A stretch of DNA of 64,000 nt, from contig NZ_FNOZ01000025.1 of the NCBI RefSeq assembly GCF_900107175.1, positions 1-64,000 on the forward strand, written 5' to 3'. The translations under genes were made by a program, and so were the position numbers. Every line of letters begins with the position of its first letter. Within the stretch, counting starts at the first letter, position 1. The stretch is from Modestobacter sp. DSM 44400. Its GTDB lineage: Bacteria; Actinomycetota; Actinomycetes; Mycobacteriales; Geodermatophilaceae. Under the pieces are notes generated by a model, which saw only the letters and a program-made list of their open reading frames with translations, ran no database searches and was not told the DNA's origin. Shown here in pieces: positions 1 through 8,283 of the stretch.

Positions 1-1
1 C

Positions 2-925
2 GGACGGCGGCTGGTGCTGGGCAACGCCGACGTCCGGATCTCCTACGCCGTGAGCAGCCTGACCAGCCCGTACTACCGCAACGCCACCGGCGACGAGTGC
101 GTCTACGTCGAGCGCGGGACGGCGACCGTGGAGACCGTCTTCGGCGCGCTGGACGTCGGTCAGGGCGACTACGTGGTCATTCCGCGGGCCACCACGCACC
201 GCTGGATCCCGACCGGCTCCGAGCCGCTGCGCACCTACGCCATCGAGGCCAACTCCCACATCGCCCCACCCAACCGCTACCTGTCCAGGTACGGGCAGTT
301 CCTGGAGCACGCCCCCTACTGCGAGCGGGACCTGCGGGGGCCGGGCGAGCCGCTGCTGGCCGAGGGCAGCGACGTCGAGGTCTACGTCAAGCACCGCGGC
401 GAAGGCCCCGGCGGGCTGGCCGGCACCGTGCACGTGGTCCCCGAGCACCCCTTCGACGTGGTCGGCTGGGACGGCTGCCTCTATCCCTACGCCTTCAACG
501 TGGCCGACTTCGAGCCGATCACCGGCCGGGTGCACCAGCCGCCGCCGGTGCACCAGGTCTTCGAGGGCGCCAACTTCGTCATCTGCAACTTCGTGCCCCG
601 CAAGGTCGACTACCACCCCCTCGCCGTCCCGGTGCCCTACTACCACTCCAACGTCGACTCCGACGAGGTCATGTTCTACGTCGACGGCGACTACGAGGCC
701 CGCAAGGGCTCGGGCATCGGCAAGGGCTCGATCTCCCTGCACCCCGGCGGGCACTCCCACGGCCCCCAGCCCGGCGCCGTCGAGCGCTCCCTGGGCGCCG
801 AGTACTTCGACGAACTGGCCGTCATGGTCGACACCTTCCGGCCGCTGTCCCTCGGCGCGGGCGGAACGGCGGTCGACGACGGGAAGTACGCCTGGTCCTG
901 GTCCGGCCGCGGACCCTCGGCATGA
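2..925 (+). CDS. hmgA: Homogentisate 1,2-dioxygenase (5' truncated by window edge)
   Basis: Opens the ring of homogentisate to maleylacetoacetate, the committed step of tyrosine/phenylalanine breakdown, in the cytoplasm. The reading frame is open from base 2, so the start lies outside the window; 307 residues are visible. The C-terminal half carries the family's iron-site region, PVPYYHSNVDSDEVMFYVDG followed by a GGHSHGPQPG segment, which supplies the expected His, Glu and His ligands. The stop overlaps the next start as ATGA, so translation is probably coupled to the unknown gene and then to fahA. Identification is firm; only the N-terminus is missing. Confidence 0.95.
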   Translation, partial: GRRLVLGNADVRISYAVSSLTSPYYRNATGDECVYVERGTATVETVFGALDVGQGDYVVIPRATTHRWIPTGSEPLRTYAIEANSHIAPPNRYLSRYGQFLEHAPYCERDLRGPGEPLLAEGSDVEVYVKHRGEGPGGLAGTVHVVPEHPFDVVGWDGCLYPYAFNVADFEPITGRVHQPPPVHQVFEGANFVICNFVPRKVDYHPLAVPVPYYHSNVDSDEVMFYVDGDYEARKGSGIGKGSISLHPGGHSHGPQPGAVERSLGAEYFDELAVMVDTFRPLSLGAGGTAVDDGKYAWSWSGRGPSA

Positions 926-1773
926 CGGGGAACGCCGCCGGGCTGTTCGACGGGCTCTTCGACGACGCCGCACTGTTCCCGCCTGGGAATGCGCCGATGG
1001 CCACCGCCGTCCCCGCCCACCGGGAGGTGCGCTCCCGGTGGGGCCGGTTGATCGGGCCGTTCATCCTGCCCGCCGCTCGACTCGACGAGTTCGTCGCGGA
1101 ACTGGATGACGGGGATGGGTTTCCTATCTCGTTGATCGCCACCGCCGGTGACCTGCCCGCCGCGGTGGCCAGAGTGGCCGCCGATCCCCGGCTGCTGCTG
1201 GCCGCGGTCGAGGTGCCCAGCGCGGTGGACGCGGCTGCCGCGGCGCAGGCTGTCCGCGTCCTGTCCGACGTCCTGCCCACCGGCGTCCCGGCGGCGGTGG
1301 AGCTGCCACGAACCGGGGCACGGGACGACGTCTTGAACGTGCTCGCGGCCGCCGGGCACCGGGCCAAGCTGCGCACCGGCGGCCTGCGGGCCGAGCTGTT
1401 CCCCTCCCCCGCGGAACTGGTGGACGCTCTGCGGGCCTGCATCACCCGCCAGGTGCCGTTGAAGTGCACCGCCGGCCTGCACTCCGCCGTGCGGCACACC
1501 GACCCGGTCACCGGCTTTCACCATCACGGCTTCCTCAACGTGCTGCTCACCGTCGATGCGCTGGCCGCCGGCGCTCTGCCGTTGGTGGCACCGGACTGGC
1601 TGCAGGAGGATGACGGCACGGAATTGGCAGCCGCGGTCCGCACCTGGCCGACGTCCCGGGTGGCGCGCGCCCGGGCTGCCTTCACCTCCTTCGGCACCTG
1701 CAGCGTGCTCGAACCGGTCGACGACCTCGTGTCGCTCGGCCTGCTGCCCTCGACAGAACGGATTCCCGCGTGA
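922..1773 (+). CDS. Conserved protein of unknown function between hmgA and fahA
   Basis: A 283-residue protein that I cannot assign to an enzyme family. It opens with a motif reading GLFDDAALFPPGNAPM and contains LIGPFILPAARLDEF; no signal peptide or membrane segment is visible. The ATG at 922 overlaps the hmgA stop (ATGA), and its own TGA overlaps the fahA GTG, so it is the middle cistron of a tightly coupled catabolic operon. No maleylacetoacetate isomerase gene is visible here, and that enzyme's step lies exactly between the two flanking ones, so a role in the isomerisation is a reasonable guess from position alone. It could equally be an accessory protein. Confidence 0.85.
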   Translation: MTGNAAGLFDGLFDDAALFPPGNAPMATAVPAHREVRSRWGRLIGPFILPAARLDEFVAELDDGDGFPISLIATAGDLPAAVARVAADPRLLLAAVEVPSAVDAAAAAQAVRVLSDVLPTGVPAAVELPRTGARDDVLNVLAAAGHRAKLRTGGLRAELFPSPAELVDALRACITRQVPLKCTAGLHSAVRHTDPVTGFHHHGFLNVLLTVDALAAGALPLVAPDWLQEDDGTELAAAVRTWPTSRVARARAAFTSFGTCSVLEPVDDLVSLGLLPSTERIPA

Positions 1774-2999
1774 GCTCTTCCAGGTTCCAGACCTGGCTGG
1801 AGCTGCCCGCCGACACGGGACTCGGGCTGGCCAACCTGCCCTATGGCGTCTTCTCCACCGCCGGCACGGCGCCCCGCACCGGTGTCGCCATCGGCGCGCA
1901 GGTACTCGACCTGGCCGCCGCAACGGGGGATCCGGTGCACACCACCGGCAGCCTGAACGCCTTCATGGCACGTGGACCGGAGGGCTGGTCCGCGCTGCGC
2001 GCCCAGCTCACCGACTGGCTCACCGACCCCGCCGCCCGGCCGGTCGTGGAGCCGCACCTGGTGGCCCGGGACGAGGTGACCCTGCACCTGCCGGTGGAGG
2101 TGGCCGACTACGTCGACTTCTACAGCTCCCAGCACCACGCCGAGAACCTGGGCCGGATGTTCCGGCCGAACTCGGCGGCGCTGACCCCGAACTGGAAGCA
2201 CCTGCCCATCGGCTACCACGGTCGCGCCGGAACCGTGCAGGTGTCGGGGACGCCGGTGGTGCGTCCCCGCGGCCAGCGCAAGGCGCCCACCGACGACGCC
2301 CCCACCTTCGGCCCCTCGCAGCGGCTGGACATCGAGGCCGAGGTCGGTTTCCTCGTCGGCGTCGGCTCCGAGCTGGGCACCGCCGTGCCGGTGAGCGGTT
2401 TTCCCGACCATGTGTTCGGGGTGTGCCTGGTCAACGACTGGTCCGCGCGGGATCTGCAGTCCTGGGAGTACGTGCCGCTCGGCCCGTTCCTCGGCAAGTC
2501 CTTCCTCACCTCGATCTCCCCATGGGTGGTGCCGCTGGCCGCGCTCGAGGCCGCCCGGGTGGACCCACCGGTCCGCGAACCGGAACCACTGCCCTACCTG
2601 CGCGACGACGAGGACCCCTGGGGCCTGGACCTCACCCTGGAGGTCCGGCTCAACGGCGAACTGCTCAGCTCCCCGCCGTTCCGCCAGATGTACTGGACCC
2701 CTGCCCAGCAACTGGCCCACCTGACGGTCAACGGCGCCAGCCTGCGCACCGGCGACCTCTACGCCTCCGGCACCGTCTCCGGCCCCGCACCGGACCAGCG
2801 CGGGTCCTTGATCGAGCTGTCCTGGGGCGGCACGGAGCCGATCGCCCTGGCCGACGGGTCGACCCGAACCTTCCTGGAGGACGGCGACGTTGTCACCATC
2901 ACCGCCACGGCGCCGGGCCCGGAGGGCACCCGGATCTCGTTCGGCGAGGTGACCGGCCGGATCGAGCCCGCCCGGACCCGGGAAAGCGAACGGCAATGA
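1770..2999 (+). CDS. fahA: Fumarylacetoacetase
   Basis: Hydrolyses fumarylacetoacetate to fumarate and acetoacetate, the last step of the homogentisate pathway. The protein has 409 residues, the usual length. Family signatures are clear: YVDFYSSQHHAENLGRMFRP with the catalytic His, the metal-site segment VCLVNDWSARDLQSWE, and GPFLGKSFLTSISPW. The GTG at 1770 was chosen because it overlaps the preceding stop (GTGA) and gives the expected N-terminal domain. It is followed by a 4-base overlap with the IclR regulator gene. Confidence 0.96.
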   Translation: MSSSRFQTWLELPADTGLGLANLPYGVFSTAGTAPRTGVAIGAQVLDLAAATGDPVHTTGSLNAFMARGPEGWSALRAQLTDWLTDPAARPVVEPHLVARDEVTLHLPVEVADYVDFYSSQHHAENLGRMFRPNSAALTPNWKHLPIGYHGRAGTVQVSGTPVVRPRGQRKAPTDDAPTFGPSQRLDIEAEVGFLVGVGSELGTAVPVSGFPDHVFGVCLVNDWSARDLQSWEYVPLGPFLGKSFLTSISPWVVPLAALEAARVDPPVREPEPLPYLRDDEDPWGLDLTLEVRLNGELLSSPPFRQMYWTPAQQLAHLTVNGASLRTGDLYASGTVSGPAPDQRGSLIELSWGGTEPIALADGSTRTFLEDGDVVTITATAPGPEGTRISFGEVTGRIEPARTRESERQ

Positions 3000-3688
3000 C
3001 GGCAGGCGACGGAGTGGGCGCGCCCCAGTCGCAGACCCTCGACCGCGGGCTCCGGATCCTGGAACAGCTGGCCTCCGCGGCCACCCCCCAGCCGGTCATG
3101 GACATCGCCCAGGCGGTCGGTCTGCACCGCTCGATCACCTACCGGTTGCTGCGGACGCTGGAGGACCACCAGTTGGTGGACCGGGACGGCGCCGGCCGCT
3201 ACCGGCTGGGCCTCGGACTGGCCGCCCTGGCCCGGGGAGTGCGCGCCAACCTCCAGGCTGCCGCACTCCCCCGGCTGAACGCGCTCGTCGCCGAGACGGG
3301 CAGGACCGCGTTCCTCGTCGTCCGTGCCGGCAACGAGGCGGTGACGGTGACCAGCGTCGAGCCGCACGACTCGGCCGCGCATGTCGCCTACCGGCCGGGT
3401 ACCCGGCATCCGGTCGACCGGGGCGCTCCCGGGCTGGCGCTGCTCATCCCCGAGAGCCCAGCACCGGAGGACCGCGCCGAACTCACCGAGGCCCGCCGGT
3501 GCGGATGGGCCAGCTCCCGGGGCGAGGTGATCCCCGGCGTCCGGTCCGTGGCGGCACCGGTGCTGGGTCCCGAAGGCGCCGCCCGCGCGTCCATCGCCCT
3601 GGTGTTCGTCGACGACGGGGCGGACGTGAGCGACATCGGCCGGGCGGTGGTCCGGGCCGCGGGCCAGGTGAGCGCCGACCTCCACTGA
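2996..3688 (+). CDS. IclR-family transcriptional regulator
   Basis: A 230-residue regulator with an N-terminal winged helix-turn-helix (residues about 15-75, including [15 protein letters not shown] and [20 protein letters not shown]) and a C-terminal IclR ligand-binding domain. It is the last gene of the homogentisate operon and its ATG overlaps the fahA stop, so it very likely controls this operon in response to a pathway intermediate. IclR proteins commonly govern aromatic catabolism, including homogentisate genes. The promoter it would bind is upstream of the window. Confidence 0.93.
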   Translation: MTAGDGVGAPQSQTLDRGLRILEQLASAATPQPVMDIAQAVGLHRSITYRLLRTLEDHQLVDRDGAGRYRLGLGLAALARGVRANLQAAALPRLNALVAETGRTAFLVVRAGNEAVTVTSVEPHDSAAHVAYRPGTRHPVDRGAPGLALLIPESPAPEDRAELTEARRCGWASSRGEVIPGVRSVAAPVLGPEGAARASIALVFVDDGADVSDIGRAVVRAAGQVSADLH

Positions 3689-3716
3689 GTCCGCGACCAG
3701 ACAGGAGGTCGACGCA

Positions 3717-4111
3717 GTGCTCCCGATCCCGCCGGGCGCGTCAGCGCTCCTGGACGTGGTGGTGCCCCCGGAGTCCACCGTGCACTTCGACGAGCTCGGG
3801 CCGGTCCAGCCGGTGGACGCGACGTACGGCACGGCAGAGCACTTCGAGGAGGCCGGCCGGAACTGCTGCTCCGGGATCTCGAGCTGGGCGAGGCGGCGAT
3901 CGGCAGTCCCTGTCGGTGGACTACCTCGGGCCCAGCTGGGTCGGTTACCGGATCCTCGTGGAGGCGGTGCACCGAGGTCAGCGGCAACCGGGTCACCTGC
4001 TTGTGTACCGCCACCGCCGACGACGGGCGGGAACTCGGGCGCGGGACCACCATCCCGGTAGTGCTCCCCGAGGACGAGCTGGAATCCGGCCGAGGAGCGC
4101 CGCCCCGCTGA
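3717..4111 (+). pseudogene. Broken FlK-like (fluoroacetyl-CoA thioesterase family) hot-dog thioesterase
   Basis: Reading across three frames reconstructs one thioesterase-like protein: [20 protein letters not shown], then [20 protein letters not shown] and EEAGRN, then [14 protein letters not shown], then [20 protein letters not shown], then [20 protein letters not shown] ending at the TGA at 4109. The order matches the FlK-like family, in which Glu and His of the EHFEEAGR region are active-site residues. Frame changes fall near 3864, 3908 and 3975, so no functional product is expected unless the read is wrong at three places. It follows the IclR gene by 28 bases and may once have belonged to the catabolic operon. 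Confidence 0.75.
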
Positions 4112-4115
4112 TGCC

Positions 4116-5489
4116 CTAGAAGCCGCGGCCGGGATTGAGGATCCCCCGGGGGTCGAAGGCCGCCTTGATGGCCCGGTGCATCGCCAGTGACGTCTCGTCG
4201 ATCTCGCCGGCCAGCCAGCTCCGCTTCAGCGCCCCCACCCCGTGCTCGCCGGTGATCGTCCCGCCCAGCGCCAGTGCGGCCCGGCACACCCGCTCGGCGG
4301 TGTCGAAGGCACGGGCCAGCGTGTCCGGATCGAGGTCGGGGAGCATCAGGGTCGGGTGCATGTTGCCATCACCGGCGTGGCCGACCGTGGCGATCGGAAT
4401 GCCGGTGTCGGCTGCTATCTCGCCGACCGCGAGCAGCAGGTCGGCCAGGCGGCTGCGGGGAACGCCCACGTCCTCGATGATCGTCGGCCCGGCGGCCATC
4501 GTCGCCTCGCCGGCCAGCCGGCGGGCGCGCAGCAGCATCTCGGCCTCCGCCGTGCTCGAGGACCGGACGATGAGGTCCGCGCCGGCCTGGGCGCAGCAGA
4601 CCGTCATCGCCTCGACCTGCCGGTCGGCGTCGGAGCCGTCGGACTGACCGATCAACAGGGCGGCGGCCGAGCGGTCCAGGTCCAGGCGGCGGTAGTCCTC
4701 GATCGCGTTGATCGTGGCCCGGTCCATCAGCTCCAGGAGGCTGGGCGCGAGCCCGGATCGGATAATGGCCGACACGGCGGCGCCCGCGGCCGGCAGCGAC
4801 GCGAAGGACGCCACGAACGTCACCGGATCCATCGGTGGTCTCGGGCGGACCCGCAGCGTGGCCGCGGTGATCACACCGAGGGTGCCCTCGGAACCCACCA
4901 TCAACCGGGTCATGTCGTACCCCGCGACCGACTTCACGGTGCGGCCACCGGTGTGCAGCACCCTGCCATCGGCCAGCACCACCTCGAGGCCCAGCACGGC
5001 GTCACGGGTCACGCCGTACTTGACGCAGCGGAGCCCACCGGCGTTCGTGGCGAGGTTCCCGCCGATGGTCGAGATCTCGAAGCTGCCCGGATCCGGTGGG
5101 TAGAACAACCCGTGCGGCTCGACGGCGCGGCCGATGTCGGCGTTGATCACCCCGGGTTCGACGACGACGAGCTGATCGTCGACATCCACCTCCCGGATGG
5201 CGTCCATGCGCTCGAGTGACAGCACGATGCAGCCCGCCAGGGCGGTCGCCCCGCCGGAGAGGCCGGTGCCGGCCCCGCGCGGGACCACCGGCACCCTGCC
5301 CTCGTGCGCCCAGCGCATCGTGGCGACGACGTCCTCGGTGCACGTGGCACGGACCAGGGCGAGCGGCACCCCCGCCGGAACGAGGTCGGCCCGGTCGCGG
5401 CGGTAGCCCTCGATGATCTCCGGCGCGGTCACCAGGGCGCCGCCTGTCAGCCGCGTTGCCAGGCCGTCCAGCGAGGCCGCCGCGGTCAT
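4116..5489 (-). CDS. FAD-linked 2-hydroxy-acid oxidase/dehydrogenase (GlcD family)
   Basis: A 457-residue flavoprotein expected to oxidise a D-2-hydroxy acid to the 2-oxo acid. The FAD-binding region has PRGAGTGLSGG (residues 70-80) and FEISTIGGNLATNAGG, and the C-terminal cap has ATVGHAGDGNMHPTL and GTITGEHGVGALK, both typical of GlcD/D-lactate dehydrogenase proteins. The ATG at 5489 overlaps the livM stop (ATGA), making this the last gene of the ABC importer operon. An FMN-dependent, L-type enzyme is encoded at 10552-11871, so both enantiomers could be handled. The exact substrate is unknown; context suggests an aryl hydroxy acid. Confidence 0.9.
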   Translation of the reverse strand: MTAAASLDGLATRLTGGALVTAPEIIEGYRRDRADLVPAGVPLALVRATCTEDVVATMRWAHEGRVPVVPRGAGTGLSGGATALAGCIVLSLERMDAIREVDVDDQLVVVEPGVINADIGRAVEPHGLFYPPDPGSFEISTIGGNLATNAGGLRCVKYGVTRDAVLGLEVVLADGRVLHTGGRTVKSVAGYDMTRLMVGSEGTLGVITAATLRVRPRPPMDPVTFVASFASLPAAGAAVSAIIRSGLAPSLLELMDRATINAIEDYRRLDLDRSAAALLIGQSDGSDADRQVEAMTVCCAQAGADLIVRSSSTAEAEMLLRARRLAGEATMAAGPTIIEDVGVPRSRLADLLLAVGEIAADTGIPIATVGHAGDGNMHPTLMLPDLDPDTLARAFDTAERVCRAALALGGTITGEHGVGALKRSWLAGEIDETSLAMHRAIKAAFDPRGILNPGRGF

Positions 5490-6580
5490 GGCGAGTCGGG
5501 GGGCTGCCGGGTGGTCGAGTCGTCGACGGTGACCGCCGTCCCGGCTGCTGCCGGCGCACGCCGGCCGCGGCCGAAAGCGCGCCGGACGAGGTCGGCCATC
5601 GCCGGTAGGAGTCCTCGGGGCAGGAACAGCAGGACCACCACGAGCAGGATCGCGTACACCGCGTAGGAGAACACGCCGGAGGCGTAGGACGGCATGCCCG
5701 GGCGGGTGCCGAGGTCGTTGAGGGTCTGCACGATCAGGGTGATCACGACCGCGCCCACCACGGGGCCCCACAACGTGCCGAGCCCGCCGACGACCGCCAT
5801 CACGATGAACTGGAAGGACAGCAGCACCGGGAACGAGCCGGGCGCCAGGTAGCCGATGAAGAAGGCGTAGATGCCACCGGCGAGACCGGCGAACGCGGCC
5901 GAGAGCGCGAACACGACGATCTTGTACCGGGTGACCGGCACGCCCGAGGACTCCGCGGCTGTCTCGCTGGTCGCCAGGGCCCGCAGCCCGCGGCCCGGCC
6001 GGGACGCGATGATGTTCCGGGTGATCAGCAGGACGACGGCCACACCGACCCAGGTGACCCAGGCGTAGGCCTGCGCGGTCATCAGCTGGATGCCGAGGAG
6101 TGAGAGCTGCGGGATCCCCTGCAGGCCGATGTCACCGCCGAGGAAGTCCACCTGTCCCACGATGGCCAGCAGGATCAGCTGGAAGGCCAGGGTGGCGAAC
6201 GCGAGGTAGTGCCCGCGCAGCCGCAGGATCGGAATGCCCACCAGCCCGGCGAGACCCCCGGCGACGAGCGGGGCCGCGAGCAGCCCCAGCAGGGGTGGCG
6301 TGCCGTGCACGGCGAGCAGCCCCGCGGTATAGCCGCCGACGGCGTAGTAGGCCGCCTGGCCGAGGGAGACCTGACCCGCATAGCCCATCAGCAGGGAGAC
6401 ACCGATGGTCACCATGGCCGCCGTGCCGGTCAGGATGTAGACCGTCAGCTGCGACCGGTCCAGCACCAGCGGTGCCAGCAGGGTGAGGACGGCGACCAGC
6501 GCGCCCAGACCCAGCCCCACGGCCCGCTGCGCATCGGGCCGGCGGCGGACGGTGCGAACGGTGCCGACCTCCGCGGTCAT
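5486..6580 (-). CDS. livM: Branched-chain amino acid type ABC transporter permease (LivM)
   Basis: One of two membrane permeases of a hydrophobic-amino-acid-transport (HAAT) ABC importer. The 364-residue protein has about nine hydrophobic segments, starting with GLGLGALVAVLTLLAPLVL, and the family signature GYAGQVSLGQAAYYAVGGY. It overlaps livH by 4 bases at its start and the FAD oxidase gene by 4 at its end. HAAT importers move aromatic acids as well as amino acids; the oxidases around it make an aromatic or hydroxy-acid substrate plausible. Confidence 0.93.
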   Translation of the reverse strand: MTAEVGTVRTVRRRPDAQRAVGLGLGALVAVLTLLAPLVLDRSQLTVYILTGTAAMVTIGVSLLMGYAGQVSLGQAAYYAVGGYTAGLLAVHGTPPLLGLLAAPLVAGGLAGLVGIPILRLRGHYLAFATLAFQLILLAIVGQVDFLGGDIGLQGIPQLSLLGIQLMTAQAYAWVTWVGVAVVLLITRNIIASRPGRGLRALATSETAAESSGVPVTRYKIVVFALSAAFAGLAGGIYAFFIGYLAPGSFPVLLSFQFIVMAVVGGLGTLWGPVVGAVVITLIVQTLNDLGTRPGMPSYASGVFSYAVYAILLVVVLLFLPRGLLPAMADLVRRAFGRGRRAPAAAGTAVTVDDSTTRQPPDSP

Positions 6581-7437
6581 GAGACCTCCTCGGAGACGGT
6601 GGAACGCCGACTGGCCTGGTAGATCATCACGACGATGATCAGGACCATCGCTACCTCGGTCTGGTAGGAGGCGTTGATGTAGCCGGCCACGAAGGCTTCC
6701 AGCACCCCGAGCAGCAGCCCGCCGACGAGCGCGGCGTAGGGGCTGTTGAGCCCACCGAAGATGGCGGCGGCGAAGCCGCTGGTCGCCAGCAGCACGTCGG
6801 AGTCGAATGCCACCGGCTGCAACGGGGTGATCAATACGCCGGCCAGACCACCGAGCAGACCGCCGAGGGCGAAGGCGAGCAACCCCATCCGGATCGGGTT
6901 GATCCCGGCCAGCCGCGCCGCGTACGGATTGGAGGCGCAGGCCGACAGGGCCTTACCGAGGTACGTCCGGGTGAAGAACAGGCCGAGCGCGGCGAACGTG
7001 ACCAGCGTCGCGCCGATCACCAGGAAGTACTGCCAGGCTACCCGCGCCCCCCCGATGTCCACCGCCCCGCGGAGCATGGAATAGGAGACCGGCTGATCAC
7101 CCCACACGATGATCTCGAAGGCATAGGCCAGGATCCCCAGGCCCAGCGTGATCACCAGTGAGGCGAGCGTCGGCGTGCCGCGCTTGCCGATGGCGATCAC
7201 ACCCACCACCAGCCCGATCACGCCGGCGAGCACGATGCCGATGAGCTCGGCCACACCGTGCGGCAGGCCGCGGCCGAGCATCGAGCTGACCGTCAGGCCG
7301 GCGACGACCGGAAAGGTGCCCTGGGCGAAGTTGACCACCCGGGTGACCCGGTGGATGGCGACGAATCCCGACGCCACCAGGGCGAAGGTGCAGCCGATCG
7401 CCAGGCCGGAGATCAGGTAGGACAGGAACGCGCTCAC
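6577..7437 (-). CDS. livH: Branched-chain amino acid type ABC transporter permease (LivH)
   Basis: Second permease of the HAAT importer, 286 residues with about eight membrane segments and the LivH signature HRVTRVVNFAQGTF. The GTG at 7437 (VSAFLSYLISGLAIGC) gives the usual N-terminus and length. The frame stays open upstream to 7581, but that stretch is made by a 77-base tandem repeat and encodes a repeated Arg-rich sequence without family similarity, so it was excluded. Its stop overlaps livM by 4 bases. Confidence 0.92.
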   Translation of the reverse strand: MSAFLSYLISGLAIGCTFALVASGFVAIHRVTRVVNFAQGTFPVVAGLTVSSMLGRGLPHGVAELIGIVLAGVIGLVVGVIAIGKRGTPTLASLVITLGLGILAYAFEIIVWGDQPVSYSMLRGAVDIGGARVAWQYFLVIGATLVTFAALGLFFTRTYLGKALSACASNPYAARLAGINPIRMGLLAFALGGLLGGLAGVLITPLQPVAFDSDVLLATSGFAAAIFGGLNSPYAALVGGLLLGVLEAFVAGYINASYQTEVAMVLIIVVMIYQASRRSTVSEEVS

Positions 7438-7590
7438 GCAACGTCCTCGCTGGCGCTCGTCGGCCGCGTTCGCGGCGCTGCTGTGTCCACTCGTGAGCTC
7501 GCAAGCTCGCTCACGCAACGTCCTCGCTGGCGCTCGTCGGCCGCGTTCGCGGCGCTGCTGTGTCCACTCGTGAGCTCGCAAGCTCGCTCA
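7431..7590. repeat. 77-base tandem direct repeat, 2.1 copies, between livF and livH
   Basis: Two consecutive copies, 7431-7507 and 7508-7584, appear identical, and the first six bases of a third copy follow. Each unit contains the short hairpin GAGCT-CGCA-AGCTC. On the minus strand the repeat lies immediately before the livH start; the final CGCTCAC of the unit also forms the first bases of livH, so the duplication has left the start intact. It increases the livF-livH distance in an operon otherwise joined by overlaps. Confidence 0.95.
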
Positions 7591-7599
7591 TCGCGCCAC

Positions 7600-8283
7600 T
7601 CAGCTCGCCTCCGAATCGGTCAGGCCGCCGAGATAGGCGCGGGCGACGGCGTCGCTGCGGCTCAGCTCGGCGCTGCTCCCGGACATGGTGATGGTGCCGG
7701 ACTCCAGGACGTAGGCTCGCTCGCACAGGTCGAAGGCGAGCCGGGCATTCTGCTCGATCAGGAGCACGGCGGTGCCCCGCGAGGCGTTGAGTTCGCGGAG
7801 GTGCCGGACGAGGTCGGCGACGACCAGCGGCGCCAGACCCAGGGACAGCTCGTCGACGGCGAGGATGTCGGGATCGGCCATCAGCGCCCGGCCGACGGCC
7901 ACCATCTGCTGCTGCCCGCCCGACAGTGTGCCGGCCGGTTGCTTCGCCATCCGCTCCAGGTCCGGGAGGATCTCGTAGATGCGCCGGGGATCGCGCGCAC
8001 CGGCCCGGCGACGGGACCGCCAGGCTCCCAGCCGCAGGTTGTCGGCCACGGACAGGTCCGGGAATAGTTGCCGGCCCTCGGGCACCTGGGCCAGCCGGCC
8101 GTCGACCTCGATGGACCCCGACACCGGCCGGAGGATGCCGGAGAGCGTGTTGACCAGGGTCGACTTCCCCGCCCCGTTGGGGCCCACCAGCGCGACCATC
8201 TCGCCCTCACCGACCTGCAGGCTGACGCCGTCGAGCGCGGTCGCGTTCCCGTACCGCACCACCAGGTCAGTGACCTCGAGCAT
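7600..8283 (-). CDS. livF: ABC transporter ATP-binding protein (LivF)
   Basis: One of two ATPases of the HAAT importer. The 227-residue protein has Walker A GPNGAGKST, signature LSGGQQQM and the LivF-type Walker B region ILAVDELSLGLAP, where Leu replaces the usual Pro after Asp-Glu. The ATG at 8283 (MLEVTDLVVRYG) fits the family; in-frame starts at 8289, 8295 and 8298 are possible. The 5' end overlaps the livG gene by 17 bases or more. Its end is separated from livH by the 77-base tandem repeat. Confidence 0.92.
   Translation of the reverse strand: MLEVTDLVVRYGNATALDGVSLQVGEGEMVALVGPNGAGKSTLVNTLSGILRPVSGSIEVDGRLAQVPEGRQLFPDLSVADNLRLGAWRSRRRAGARDPRRIYEILPDLERMAKQPAGTLSGGQQQMVAVGRALMADPDILAVDELSLGLAPLVVADLVRHLRELNASRGTAVLLIEQNARLAFDLCERAYVLESGTITMSGSSAELSRSDAVARAYLGGLTDSEAS

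Noticed and set aside
97-921. Long plus-strand Arg-rich frame joined to the unknown gene
   Set aside because: It is a shadow of hmgA; the real gene starts at the ATG at 922.
7438-7581. N-terminal extension of livH through the tandem repeat
   Set aside because: It encodes the same Arg-rich segment twice, has no family similarity, and the standard LivH N-terminus starts at 7437.
7600-8283. LivF Walker B region with Leu for Pro as a sign of inactivation
   Set aside because: The catalytic Asp-Glu, Walker A and signature motif are intact; the change is probably tolerated.
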